From: Vibrio rotiferianus CAIM 577 = LMG 21460
Lineage (GTDB): Bacteria; Pseudomonadota; Gammaproteobacteria; Enterobacterales; Vibrionaceae
Direction: 5' to 3'
Assembly (NCBI RefSeq): GCF_002741985.1
Contig: NZ_APHW01000009.1
Coordinates: 62,003-126,002, forward strand
Length of the DNA stretch: 64,000 nucleotides
Both the position numbers and the translations under genes were made by a program. The notes beneath the pieces are model-generated. The model made no database searches. It saw only the letters and a program-made list of their open reading frames with translations, and was not told the DNA's origin. Positions 9,012 to 17,961 of this stretch are shown here, one piece after another (position 1 is the first letter of the stretch; each line of letters opens with the position of its first letter).

Positions 9012-12000
9012 ATGTTTAAAAAGATATTTTCTATTTTCTTGGTGATTACTGCCATTTTAGGGACGCTCGCATTTTGGATAACGGCATCAGAAGAGCAACC
9101 AGTCTGGATAAAGTGGGGAATGCTCGCTGTCACCGTCGTTATTGTCTTCTTTACATGTGTTTGGTGGTGGAAACAACGCAAGCTTAATCAAACAGAGAAA
9201 GAAGAGCATGATCAACACGTACTGCTTAAACAAGACACACGCGTGATCCAGCAGCTGTTTCGTATCGCAACGAAAAAGATACAAGGACAAGCTCGTAACA
9301 AGCTAGAAAGTCTTTACAGTCTGCCTTGGTACCTAGTTCTAGGTGGTGAAAAAGACGCGAAAAGTGCCATATTGCTACAGAATGGTTTTGAGCCAGTTAA
9401 CGAGCGTTACTTGGATGAAAGTGATACGGAGCAGTACCTACGCTTTTGGAGCAACGATAACGCAGTCGTTGTGGAAGTTGGTCATCGTATATTTGATAAC
9501 GACGGTATTGACGAATCGCTTTGGCAAGTACTGGCGAAGCAACTACTCAAATACCGTCCGAGGCAAGGACTGAACGGCATTGTGACGGTTATTGGATGTG
9601 ATCGCCTAATGACAGGAGACAAGAAAGAGCGCACTAGGCTCTCAGGTATCTATCAGGAGGCTGTGTTGTCGATGGGCGCAGAGCTTAGCTTAAACTTGCC
9701 TGTTTACGCCGCTTTCTCTAAAGCTGACTCGATTGCAGACTTCACTGGTTTCTTTGAGAGCTTCACTGCATGTGACTCAGAAAATCCTTTTGGTATTACC
9801 TTTGAATGCGATGTTTCGCGCCGTTATGACAAACAGCAGTTTGAGGCAGAAAGCCACGCGTTGATTCAATCCATTGCGGGGCAGCAGTTTGAGTTACTGA
9901 GAAACGTCAGCAGTGACAAGTCGGGATCCATTATCGCTTGGCCTTATCAGCTAAGAATTTTCCTAGAGCGCGTCAACGAGTTTTTGAGCGACATTGGTCG
10001 CGAGAACCGTGTCCGAGAAGCCGTATGGATCCGCGGCGCTTATTTAATGTCATCCGGACAAAAAGGCATTGAGCATGATCTACTAACGCAGGTTGTGGCC
10101 GAACGTGCTGAGTTCAACACCAATAACCAAGTTGAACAGCAGCCAAATCGTCGTGGTTTCTTTACGCAACGTTTGTTCAATAAGGTCATCTTGCCGGAGA
10201 AGAATATCGCCGGTGTCAATGAATGGCGTCATGCGGGTTATCTTGTATTTCGAACCGCTGTTTTAGTATCCGTAGTTGGGCTGATTTCTGTTGCAGGCCT
10301 GAAGTTACAGGAAAACTGGAATGTTGATGAAGATTGGCGCACAACGGCTCTATCTCAAATTCGTTTTTATCAAAACGATGTTCAAAAGCTGAGCAATGAC
10401 AATTCTATGTCGGAGGTTGTGGCGGTATTAAGAGAACTCGGCGATGTGGTTGCTGAGGGCGTTCAACCTAAATCGTGGCATGAGAAAGTCAGTATTAAGC
10501 AAACAGATACGGCCGAGAGTGTTTACTCTGCTTATGAAAAACAGTTGCACCAGATAATGCTGCCAAAGCTCGAAGAGCTGATCAGCAGCGAGCTGTATGT
10601 TTATGTGAACCTTGGTAATCCAAGCCGAATCTTTGAGATTTTGCGTTACTACCAGATGTTGTTTGACCGAGAGCAACTGAACTTTGCGGAACTACAAACT
10701 TACTTGCTTGATAACTTGAAAGACCAAGGTGAGCTTTCTCCAGACGAGCTTTACTCTTTTTCTCTTTTAATCGAAGACTTGTTTAAAAGTCATTACGACA
10801 AGCAGCTACAACCGAACCTAGACCTTATAGCTGTTGCAACGAACAACCTTGAAGGCTTGTCACCAGAACGACTGATTTATGCGCGTATTAAAGAGATGCC
10901 AGAGTACCGTACTCAAGTGGATCTCCGAAGCCAGCTCGGTGAGAAGTTCGATAGCTTGTTTGAGTTTACTAATGATTTCCATGGCTATCTGATCCCTGAA
11001 ATCTTTACTAAGCAGGGCTACAGCCAAATTGATTTGACGGCAAAGTCGCCTCTGCTTAGAAGCTTGATGAGCGAGTTTAAAGCGATTCAAGGTGATATGT
11101 CTGGCGCATCAGTCATTGAGCTTAGAGAACTGAGCAAACAGGTTCAACGTCTGTATTTTGCTGATTACATCTACTACTGGAAAGACCTAGTCAACAACAT
11201 TCAAATCAAACAGTTTGGCGATGCTTCGGTACTTAGCTATGCGCTAAGAAACACACGTTCTCCGGCTACGAGTCCACTACTTGATGTATTGGATGCGGTT
11301 GTGGTGAACACAACATTGGCTGTCGCCGATCAACCGGATACGAAAGGACAGAAGCGTGCAGCCGGTCAACTAGGACTGAAGAAAGCGAAAAAGGTGTTGA
11401 ACAAAGCCGACAAAGTGAATCGAGCAGTTGGCGATAACCTGTTGAGGCTGCAACCTTCATTCGTCGTAAATGAAGCATTTTTGCCTTTTTCTAGGTTTGT
11501 GAATGGGAATGGTAAAGACAAGGATACACCACTGGAGCAGTTGATCGTTCAAGTTGATGAGGTTAACTCGTTTTTCGATGCCGCATTGTCTAGTTCAAAC
11601 CCAGGTAAATCATTCCATGCTTATGCCATCGCCCATGCGCAAGGTAGTAGCGACCCTATCGTGAACTTCCGTCAAGCTGGCAGCAAGGCTCCGAACATCG
11701 TCGCGTCTTGGACGAAGAGTCTCAGTGAACAAGTGTGGAAACAAGTGGTGAATGGCAGCGTGGTGTATCTAAATACACAGTGGGATGAGCAAGTTTACCA
11801 GTTTTATGTGTCTGCCATTGAAGGGCGATTCCCATTTGATCAACATGGTCGTGGAGAAGTGAGCTTAGATGACTTTTCTCAATTCTTTAAACCAAGTGGC
11901 CGTGTGGCTCGCTACATAGAAGAAACCTTGAAGCCGTTTGTTTACTGGGATAACGGCAGGCTCAAGCTAAACGAAGTTGACGGCCTAACGCTACCAATAA

Positions 12001-12464
12001 ACTCAAACACTCGTAAGCAACTTGAATTAGTTCAAAAGCTGAGTGGCATTTTCTTTGGTTCTTCAGGGGATGATCTTGGGTTAAGGCTTGAAGTAAAAGC
12101 GAGCTCAATGAGTACCGACGTGACGGAATTCCGCCTACGAGAGGCTGAAACGATTTACGACTACAAACATGGTCCAAGAGTGTGGCGCGAGATAACTTGG
12201 CCAACCGCAGGAGTGGATGGCTATTTGAGTGCAGAATTCTACAACGGTCAGAATCGAGTCGCACAACAATCATTTACCGGTCAGTGGGCGTTGTTGCGCG
12301 CTATTTTTGCGAATAAGAGCAGTGCTACATCGAGCCGCTTGATTCGTAAGCTCAACTACAAAATTAACCAAAACAACATCGTATTGGATTACACGTTGCG
12401 TGATTCAAAACAACCATTGGATAAATCTTTATTTGTTCAATTCTCGTTGCCTAAGCAGCTTTAA
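9012..12464 (+). CDS. tssM: T6SS inner-membrane protein TssM (IcmF family)
   Basis: An 1150-residue protein with two N-terminal membrane segments (about 1-25 and 33-54), a cytoplasmic domain, a third membrane segment near residue 415-435, and a large periplasmic region that contacts TssJ. The site where many IcmF proteins carry an NTP-binding loop reads LVLGGEKDAKSAILL here. It keeps a Lys-Ser pair but has lost the usual Gly before the Lys, so nucleotide binding is doubtful. The C-terminal region contains the conserved WPTAGVDGYLSAEF and FTGQWALLRAIF stretches. TssM with TssJ and TssL forms the trans-envelope core. Confidence 0.93.
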   Translation: MFKKIFSIFLVITAILGTLAFWITASEEQPVWIKWGMLAVTVVIVFFTCVWWWKQRKLNQTEKEEHDQHVLLKQDTRVIQQLFRIATKKIQGQARNKLESLYSLPWYLVLGGEKDAKSAILLQNGFEPVNERYLDESDTEQYLRFWSNDNAVVVEVGHRIFDNDGIDESLWQVLAKQLLKYRPRQGLNGIVTVIGCDRLMTGDKKERTRLSGIYQEAVLSMGAELSLNLPVYAAFSKADSIADFTGFFESFTACDSENPFGITFECDVSRRYDKQQFEAESHALIQSIAGQQFELLRNVSSDKSGSIIAWPYQLRIFLERVNEFLSDIGRENRVREAVWIRGAYLMSSGQKGIEHDLLTQVVAERAEFNTNNQVEQQPNRRGFFTQRLFNKVILPEKNIAGVNEWRHAGYLVFRTAVLVSVVGLISVAGLKLQENWNVDEDWRTTALSQIRFYQNDVQKLSNDNSMSEVVAVLRELGDVVAEGVQPKSWHEKVSIKQTDTAESVYSAYEKQLHQIMLPKLEELISSELYVYVNLGNPSRIFEILRYYQMLFDREQLNFAELQTYLLDNLKDQGELSPDELYSFSLLIEDLFKSHYDKQLQPNLDLIAVATNNLEGLSPERLIYARIKEMPEYRTQVDLRSQLGEKFDSLFEFTNDFHGYLIPEIFTKQGYSQIDLTAKSPLLRSLMSEFKAIQGDMSGASVIELRELSKQVQRLYFADYIYYWKDLVNNIQIKQFGDASVLSYALRNTRSPATSPLLDVLDAVVVNTTLAVADQPDTKGQKRAAGQLGLKKAKKVLNKADKVNRAVGDNLLRLQPSFVVNEAFLPFSRFVNGNGKDKDTPLEQLIVQVDEVNSFFDAALSSSNPGKSFHAYAIAHAQGSSDPIVNFRQAGSKAPNIVASWTKSLSEQVWKQVVNGSVVYLNTQWDEQVYQFYVSAIEGRFPFDQHGRGEVSLDDFSQFFKPSGRVARYIEETLKPFVYWDNGRLKLNEVDGLTLPINSNTRKQLELVQKLSGIFFGSSGDDLGLRLEVKASSMSTDVTEFRLREAETIYDYKHGPRVWREITWPTAGVDGYLSAEFYNGQNRVAQQSFTGQWALLRAIFANKSSATSSRLIRKLNYKINQNNIVLDYTLRDSKQPLDKSLFVQFSLPKQL

Positions 12465-12472
12465 GGTTGTCG

Positions 12473-13102
12473 ATGTTGAAAGCTGTGATTGAACCGCAGG
12501 AACGAGTGCGTTGCCAAGTTTTGGCGACGCACTCCCGTGCACATGAAATCAGTAACGACTTGACCCACTACACTAAGCAATTTGATTCGGCAGAGAGCCT
12601 GCAAAGAGAATGGGTTGCTTTGCAAGAGTGTCAGGGTGCTCAAATACAAAAAGTAGTGGATGTCGACTGGAGCAAATTGCAGCTAAAGCTGGAGTTTGAT
12701 CAAAGTGCGATACCGCTGATTGAGTTTGAGCCTAAGGATCTAGCGTTATTTGCTTCGCTTTTGCCTAGTGTGGTTCAGGCGATCAAACACTGTCATAGCA
12801 AGGGTGGTACATGGCGATATCAAGCATCTAACCTGCTTTATGTACCTCAATTACAACATATTCGATTGATCGATTTCGGTGCCAGTTGTCGGACTGGAAC
12901 TTCCCGGGAAGCACTCTCCGATTGGCAAGCAACGCCTATGTTTGCTTCGCCAAATCAAAAGGGTGGGGAAGGTCTGGTCGAAACGGGGGACGACTGGTTT
13001 TCACTGATTAAAATCATCGATCAGGTCATGCCATGTGCGCATGACTACTCAATAAACTCAACGCTTATCCAGTGGCGAAAAGCCCTGAGCCTTGAGATTT
13101 AG
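12473..13102 (+). CDS. Kinase-like protein of the T6SS cluster, probable pseudokinase
   Basis: A 209-residue protein from the ATG at 12,473, which has AAGG six bases upstream; a TTG at 12,467 is a weaker option. It resembles the C-terminal half of PpkA-type Ser/Thr kinases. DFG is retained (residues 134-136, RLIDFGAS), an APE-like segment (TPMFASPNQ) follows, and DDWFSLIKII matches the helix after it. The catalytic loop reads GGTWRYQASNLL where HRDxKxxN is expected: the Asp is replaced by Arg115 and the Lys by Gln117. No glycine loop is evident. It is therefore probably inactive and may act as a scaffold or regulator of TagH. It lies between tssM and an unknown gene in the same operon. Confidence 0.75.
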   Translation: MLKAVIEPQERVRCQVLATHSRAHEISNDLTHYTKQFDSAESLQREWVALQECQGAQIQKVVDVDWSKLQLKLEFDQSAIPLIEFEPKDLALFASLLPSVVQAIKHCHSKGGTWRYQASNLLYVPQLQHIRLIDFGASCRTGTSREALSDWQATPMFASPNQKGGEGLVETGDDWFSLIKIIDQVMPCAHDYSINSTLIQWRKALSLEI

Positions 13103-13117
13103 ATAGAAGGAAAGCTA

Positions 13118-14965
13118 ATGAATAAAAAACAGCTTGCTGCAGCCAATCTCGACTTCGATGTGTCATCAATCAAAGGGACGGATGGAAAATTAATCCCTAA
13201 CTTAGGATGCGCGATAGATATTGAGCAATGGTTGAAAAAACTGTCTCTCGCATGCGGGAGAAGGCACTCTAACAGAGCCTTACCTTATTTAGAAAAAGCG
13301 ATAGATGTTATCTATTCTGAGGTTGAGGCGGAATTGTATCGCCAGTCGGGAAGCAACAGTAGCGCCTACGAAGCTAGCGCAGTGACTAAGCATCCTGTAT
13401 GGCAGTTTTTTGTAGAACGAGTGACGAAAAAGTTTGGTAGTGTCGTTAAGGTGATTCAACCACACCGTTCCCCAACGGAATCTGTCCGTTCGAAATTGAT
13501 TAACCGTACTTTCTTCCAAATGCTGCATAACAAGCATGAAGTTTTGAAGCGTTCTCATAGCAGTATCTTAGCATCCGGTGAGCTTGGCCAAGCCAAGGTG
13601 GAAATTCTTGATGCGCAAGTTAATGCTTTGCGAGATGCCTACTTTAATCATGCAAAATGCAATGCTGAACTTTGGCCAGCTATCAATGATCTATTCCAAA
13701 AAGGAAATACCCGCTCTGTTGAGGGCAAAGTAAACCTTGAAGACGGTTCACTGACATTTGAAGCCTCACAAGCACTATTTGCCGAAGCAAAAGTCGAGTT
13801 TGAAAAAACTTGGGACTTCGGAAAAATGAAAAACCAAATCAAAGCATCCGCTGAAATTGGTGCCCGTGAGAGCAGCAAGTTTAGTGCTCATGCTAAATTT
13901 GGACAAGGTGGTGCTGCTGGTTTCCGAGAGAAGAAGCTTGGAGAGGAAGCAGGTAAGAAGACCAGTACGAAGTTCACTCTCGATAAGTCACCAGGTAAAG
14001 CTTGGGAGACAAATAAAAAAGAGGAAGCGGACGACGGATCGTTTGCTGCAATGCAACTGATACCGGGTATTGATTTAGAAATTGATGCGGTACTTGCTGC
14101 TCAAATGGGTATGAAGCTAACGGTCTCTCACGAACTTTCTGTAGCCGAGTTTATGGCTCTAAAGAGTGAAGGTGAGCTATTTGTTGGTGCGACCGCTAAA
14201 GTGCAATTTACCAGCACACTAAACAGTGCCAATATCTTTGCCGGTGATGAAGTCATTAAAACTAAAATTGGTGCAAGTGCCTTTGTTGGAGCTAAGGCTA
14301 GTGGAACAAGCACTTTTACCCTGAAAGCTCGCGGCATGAATATGTTGTCTGGTAGTGTGACTGGTTCTGCGTCAGTTGGCTTGGGCGCATCTGCTGCTTT
14401 GGAAGCCATTGTTAAAGGCTCTGGAGACTTCACATTTAAAGCGGGTGCTGGTGCAACGATGGGGGTAGGTACCAACGTTGAGTTTGGAACTATGGTTAAC
14501 CCGATGCTACTCAAAGTGCTCCTGTGGGATTCATTTGGTAAGCACCTACGTTCGAAGCAGACTAAGCGCAGAACGGGCATTAAATACAACAGAAACGTTA
14601 ACCAGGTTGCATTGAGCCGTTGTGAAGAAAGCATCCTGTCGTCGTTGAATATGATTGAAGCGGACTATCGAGTCTTAGCGGAAGAGATCTGGCGTATTCC
14701 AACCTTTACAAACATGTCTACTAAGGATGAAGTGACCACGATGCATGATCGTATCGCTAGTCCTGATAGAAATGTGATGGATAAGTACCTAGAAACGCTT
14801 GGCGTCAATGATGCTATCAACATGAGCCTGAGGACATTACTCAAGCCGCTGTCGATATTGATAATCAAGCGCGCTTTAATCAATCGCAAAACATGCTTCT
14901 TAAGCAAGCGAAGAAAGCGGCTTCGAAGAGAGGAACTAAATCACTCTCTGGCGGACTGGCTTTAG
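13118..14965 (+). CDS. Unknown Gly/Ala-rich protein at the end of the T6SS operon (C-terminus frameshifted)
   Basis: As read it has 615 residues, but the last 45 or so (from about 14,822) look out of frame. From 14,824 another frame runs to a TAA at 15,016-15,018 and encodes a plausible helical end (QARFNQSQNMLLKQAKKA, then LSGGLALAGMN). One missing A near 14,822 would join them into a protein of about 633 residues. The N-terminal 220 residues are mostly helical. Residues about 235-300 are charged. Residues about 310-465 are rich in Gly, Ala, Ser and Thr with alternating hydrophobics (KASGTSTFTLKARG, GSVTGSASVGLGASAALEA), suggesting beta strands or membrane insertion. I recognise no family and no MIX or PAAR motif. 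The position, and GAAGG seven bases upstream, suggest a T6SS accessory or cargo protein; no immunity gene follows. Confidence 0.75.
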   Translation: MNKKQLAAANLDFDVSSIKGTDGKLIPNLGCAIDIEQWLKKLSLACGRRHSNRALPYLEKAIDVIYSEVEAELYRQSGSNSSAYEASAVTKHPVWQFFVERVTKKFGSVVKVIQPHRSPTESVRSKLINRTFFQMLHNKHEVLKRSHSSILASGELGQAKVEILDAQVNALRDAYFNHAKCNAELWPAINDLFQKGNTRSVEGKVNLEDGSLTFEASQALFAEAKVEFEKTWDFGKMKNQIKASAEIGARESSKFSAHAKFGQGGAAGFREKKLGEEAGKKTSTKFTLDKSPGKAWETNKKEEADDGSFAAMQLIPGIDLEIDAVLAAQMGMKLTVSHELSVAEFMALKSEGELFVGATAKVQFTSTLNSANIFAGDEVIKTKIGASAFVGAKASGTSTFTLKARGMNMLSGSVTGSASVGLGASAALEAIVKGSGDFTFKAGAGATMGVGTNVEFGTMVNPMLLKVLLWDSFGKHLRSKQTKRRTGIKYNRNVNQVALSRCEESILSSLNMIEADYRVLAEEIWRIPTFTNMSTKDEVTTMHDRIASPDRNVMDKYLETLGVNDAINMSLRTLLKPLSILIIKRALINRKTCFLSKRRKRLRREELNHSLADWL

Positions 14966-15039
14966 CAGGAATGAATGTTATGAACCCAACAATGGGATTA
15001 CTAGCCGTCAAACCTTAATAACTAAGCTAAACAACTAAG

Positions 15040-15061
15040 AATGGCGGGATATCCCGCCATT
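15040..15061. terminator. Bidirectional terminator ending the T6SS operon
   Basis: A perfect 22-base palindrome (AATGGCGGGAT and its complement) lies between the T6SS gene on the plus strand and the regulator on the minus strand. It is flanked by A-rich and T-rich sequence, so it can act on both strands. It marks a clear boundary of the T6SS block. Confidence 0.8.
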
Positions 15062-15091
15062 TATTGATTCGACTTTAAAGTAAAACGAAAT

Positions 15092-16059
15092 TTAGTGTTG
15101 ATACCTTTTTCGATATTCTAGCGGAGTCATATCCACAAACTTCTTAAACAACTCTCTAAAGTAACGAACATCTTCATATCCAACGACTCTAGAAATTTCC
15201 TCGACAGTTTGTTTGGTCGTTTCTAATTTATCTTTCGCTGCTGAAAGACGAATCTGTTGAATATACTGTATCGGTGTCTGTCCCGTTGCTAGTTTAAATC
15301 TGCGTTTCATTTGTCTTTCACTCAAATGAATACGTTCACTTAACTCAAATACAGAAAACTGTAAGCTATGGTGATTATGCATCCAGTCCTGCAACTGATG
15401 AATAAGAGCATCACTGTGCTGACGATATGGGAGAAATTTTGCTAATGATTGTTGCTGCACTTTATCGGTATTGCCAAAAATATGCTGCTGGCATCTATCA
15501 CGTACAGATAAACCAAATAATTGTTCCACGACGAGCATCATGACGTCATTGTAGCCGTTGGTGCATGAGGTACAGTAATAATTTCCGTCACAGGTCACTT
15601 TTCTCTCAACACGCAACTTTGTATCGGGATACATATCTCGAAATAGGTTAGCGTAACGCCAGTGTGTTGTTGCATTTCGCTTAGAAAGTAAATTAGCTTT
15701 AGCTAACGCAAATGATCCTGTACTAATAGAAATAATAGGGATATCTGTGTCTGCAAAATCCTCTAACCACTTAAGCGCTTTCTCTGAACAGGCAGTCAGC
15801 TCGCTATCAGGCTCTCCCAAAGATCCAATCAGTAATATATCCGTACTTTTAACGCTCTCTATTTTTACTGTAGGAGTGAGAGTTATTCCTCCATGTGCAA
15901 CAACAGGATTATTGTCCTGGGTTACGATATTAATTTCAGGGGGAGTGACCCCTGCAAGATAGGCTGCTGTAGTCAACACTTCAATTGGCCCAGTAATTGA
16001 AGTGGCCGGCCCCCCCCGGGAAATGCAAGCGCAGTTAAAGTTATGGTCGTTTGTTCCAT
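15092..16059 (-). pseudogene. GlxA-type AraC family transcription regulator, frameshifted
   Basis: The intact part (15,092-15,979) encodes a DJ-1/PfpI-like domain (IISISTGSFALAKANLL) followed by an AraC double helix-turn-helix (ERQMKRRFKLATGQTP, SRVVGYEDVRYFRELFKK). The expected N-terminus is present in another frame, starting at an ATG at 16,059 with AAGG upstream: MEQTTITLTALAFPG, then a run of eight C (16,010-16,017 on the plus strand), then ATSITGPIEVLTTAAYLAG in the intact frame. Six or nine Cs would restore one protein of about 320 residues; six gives the spacing usual in GlxA-type proteins. The loss may be a sequence error. The ligand and target genes are unknown. It ends facing the T6SS operon. 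Confidence 0.8.
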
Positions 16060-16471
16060 AAAACGCCTTTGTATAGTGATAGCTATCGTTAAGGCTCTGC
16101 GACCATTAATTCAATTCCTTTTGGATCGATATCTATTCTTATGGTTATTTTTTTAAATTAAATAAGGTCCGTCTTTATTTTAGTTAATTCTTATTTAGCC
16201 AGAAGTGGCCATAATTATAGACCGTTATTATATTTGTAAAATTTCGTATTGCTACAAATAATTTTTTTAGTGTTTGAAATGGGAGTGGTGATTATTAGTA
16301 GATAAGTAGGAGGAGTAGATAACTACTAACAGATAAAAAGCAAAGTAAGGGAAGAAAATATTTTTTAATGCCCAGTTGGATAATAACTATATTATAATTA
16401 CGAGATCGCATTCTTTATCTAATCTCTACGAACTCATAATATTTACTGTAAATCACAATGATTTTTTAAGC
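16060..16471. other. AT-rich intergenic gap with no gene
   Basis: About 410 bases between the frameshifted regulator and the CorC-like gene. It is strikingly AT-rich between about 16,130 and 16,470. Short open frames here lack ribosome binding sites and family resemblance. A purine-rich stretch lies at about 16,290-16,360. It should hold the promoter of the regulator and might bind H-NS, as AT-rich islands next to T6SS genes often do; that is inference. Confidence 0.5.
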
Positions 16472-17746
16472 CTATTCTTTCACTTTTGTCACTTTAACTT
16501 GCACAATACGATTGCTTTTTACGTGCAGAATTTCAAACCGCCAGTATTGATATGTCATGATTTCTCCTTGAGTGGGTACACGACCAATTAACCAGGTTAG
16601 GAAGCCATTTAAGGTTTGGAATCCCTCGGTTTCTTCGCCCTCAATATTGTTGAGTTCAAGTTTGTATTTCAGCTCATTTAATGGAATAAGTGCATCCATT
16701 AACCAACTGCCATCTTTTTGCTTTTTAGCCCAGATTTGCTGTGGTGCCATACCGAGTTCACCAGCGATAGATTTGAGTAAATCATAGTGCGTGACCAGCC
16801 CTTGAACATCGCCGTACTCATCGACAATAAACACCATTTCGGTGCTGGTTTGTTGCATGTAATTGAGCAATGGTAGACCTTTCATCGATTCAGGTACAAA
16901 GCGTGGGCGTTTAAGCAGTTTTGCAAGGCGGGAGATAGAAAGTTCGTCGTATTCGTCCAGTAGTGCTTTGGAAGAAATAGTACCAATGATGTTATCCAAA
17001 CCGCCTTTACATACAGGCCATACTGAGTGTTGGGTTTGACGTAAGTGTTTGAGAATAGCGTCAAGTGGCAAATCGAGATCGAGATAGTGAATATCGCAGC
17101 GAGGTGTCATCAGCGAAAGCGCTAAGCGGTCATTTAGGTGCAATAAATTACGAATCATCAATTGTTCTTGCGGCTCAATAGCTCCGCTCTCTGACCCTTC
17201 ACTCACTACGGCAAAAATATCTTCTTCAGTGACCACTTCACCATTGTTGTTTTGGCGCAGAAGTTTGAGCAGAGCATCAGTTGAGACAGTTAACAACATC
17301 ACGAATGGTGTGGTCAGCTTGGCTAACCAGTGGATAGGGTAGGCGACGATGACGGCAATACGCTCGGCATTGTTTTGCGCAAAACGCTTTGGTACCAGCT
17401 CTCCTATCACAATAGCAAAGTAAGTAATGACCACAACGACAATCGCAGTCGCTAGCACAGTGGCGATTTCGCGCTCTAAACCTTGTGTGACAAGCCAGTG
17501 TTCAAAAGGAACAGAGAGTGTGGCTTCACCAAAAATACCACTAAGGATACCGATTACGGTGATGCCGATTTGTATTGTAGAGAGGAACTGCGTGGGATTG
17601 TTTTTCAGTTGTAGAGCGAGGCGGGCAGAAGCGCTGTGTTCGGCAAACTTTTTCAGTCGGCCGCTTTTGGCGGTAACTAGCGCAATCTCAGACATGGCAA
17701 ACACACCATTGAGCGCAATTAATCCAACCAGTAGTAAAATGTCCAT
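16472..17746 (-). CDS. CNNM/CorC family membrane protein with CBS domains
   Basis: A protein of about 424 residues starting MDILLLVGLIALNGVFAMSE. This ATG (17,746) has GGAAAG upstream; a longer frame to 17,836 exists but its extension is not family-like. A DUF21/CNNM transmembrane domain covers about residues 1-180, with the hallmark GELVPKRFAQNNAERIA. A CBS pair follows at about 200-325 (VFIVDEYGDVQGLVT), then a CorC_HlyC domain at the end (GFQTLNGFLTWLIGRVP). Relatives are linked to magnesium or cobalt efflux or sodium/magnesium exchange, or are annotated hemolysin-like; the ion cannot be told here. It is divergent from the helicase gene. Confidence 0.87.
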   Translation of the reverse strand: MDILLLVGLIALNGVFAMSEIALVTAKSGRLKKFAEHSASARLALQLKNNPTQFLSTIQIGITVIGILSGIFGEATLSVPFEHWLVTQGLEREIATVLATAIVVVVITYFAIVIGELVPKRFAQNNAERIAVIVAYPIHWLAKLTTPFVMLLTVSTDALLKLLRQNNNGEVVTEEDIFAVVSEGSESGAIEPQEQLMIRNLLHLNDRLALSLMTPRCDIHYLDLDLPLDAILKHLRQTQHSVWPVCKGGLDNIIGTISSKALLDEYDELSISRLAKLLKRPRFVPESMKGLPLLNYMQQTSTEMVFIVDEYGDVQGLVTHYDLLKSIAGELGMAPQQIWAKKQKDGSWLMDALIPLNELKYKLELNNIEGEETEGFQTLNGFLTWLIGRVPTQGEIMTYQYWRFEILHVKSNRIVQVKVTKVKE

Positions 17747-17961
17747 GAAGCTTTCCAGTGATACACACATTTTCAGCATAGCGGGGTTTGCATAGTAGAA
17801 ACGTGAAGTGGTGAATAAATCATCACGCTGTAACAATTGAATACCTTATTAATAGGATAGAATTTGTTTGTCGAGCCTGCCTGCGTAGTCGTGTGATTGA
17901 TTCTGTTACTTGGTACGGTTTCTGATACACTACGCGCCCATTTCTTCGTTGAGACGTTTCT

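Noticed and set aside
9012..12464. TssM as an ordinary NTP-binding IcmF protein
   Set aside because: The loop at the Walker A position lacks the Gly residues needed for a P-loop, so nucleotide binding is not asserted.
13118..14965. Gly/Ala-rich protein as a known MIX or PAAR effector
   Set aside because: No MIX-type or PAAR-type motif and no known toxin motif could be seen.
16376..16591. Possible 71-residue gene in the AT-rich gap
   Set aside because: No ribosome binding site, biased Ile/Asn/His/Phe composition as expected of random AT-rich DNA, and it runs into the antisense of the CorC-like gene.
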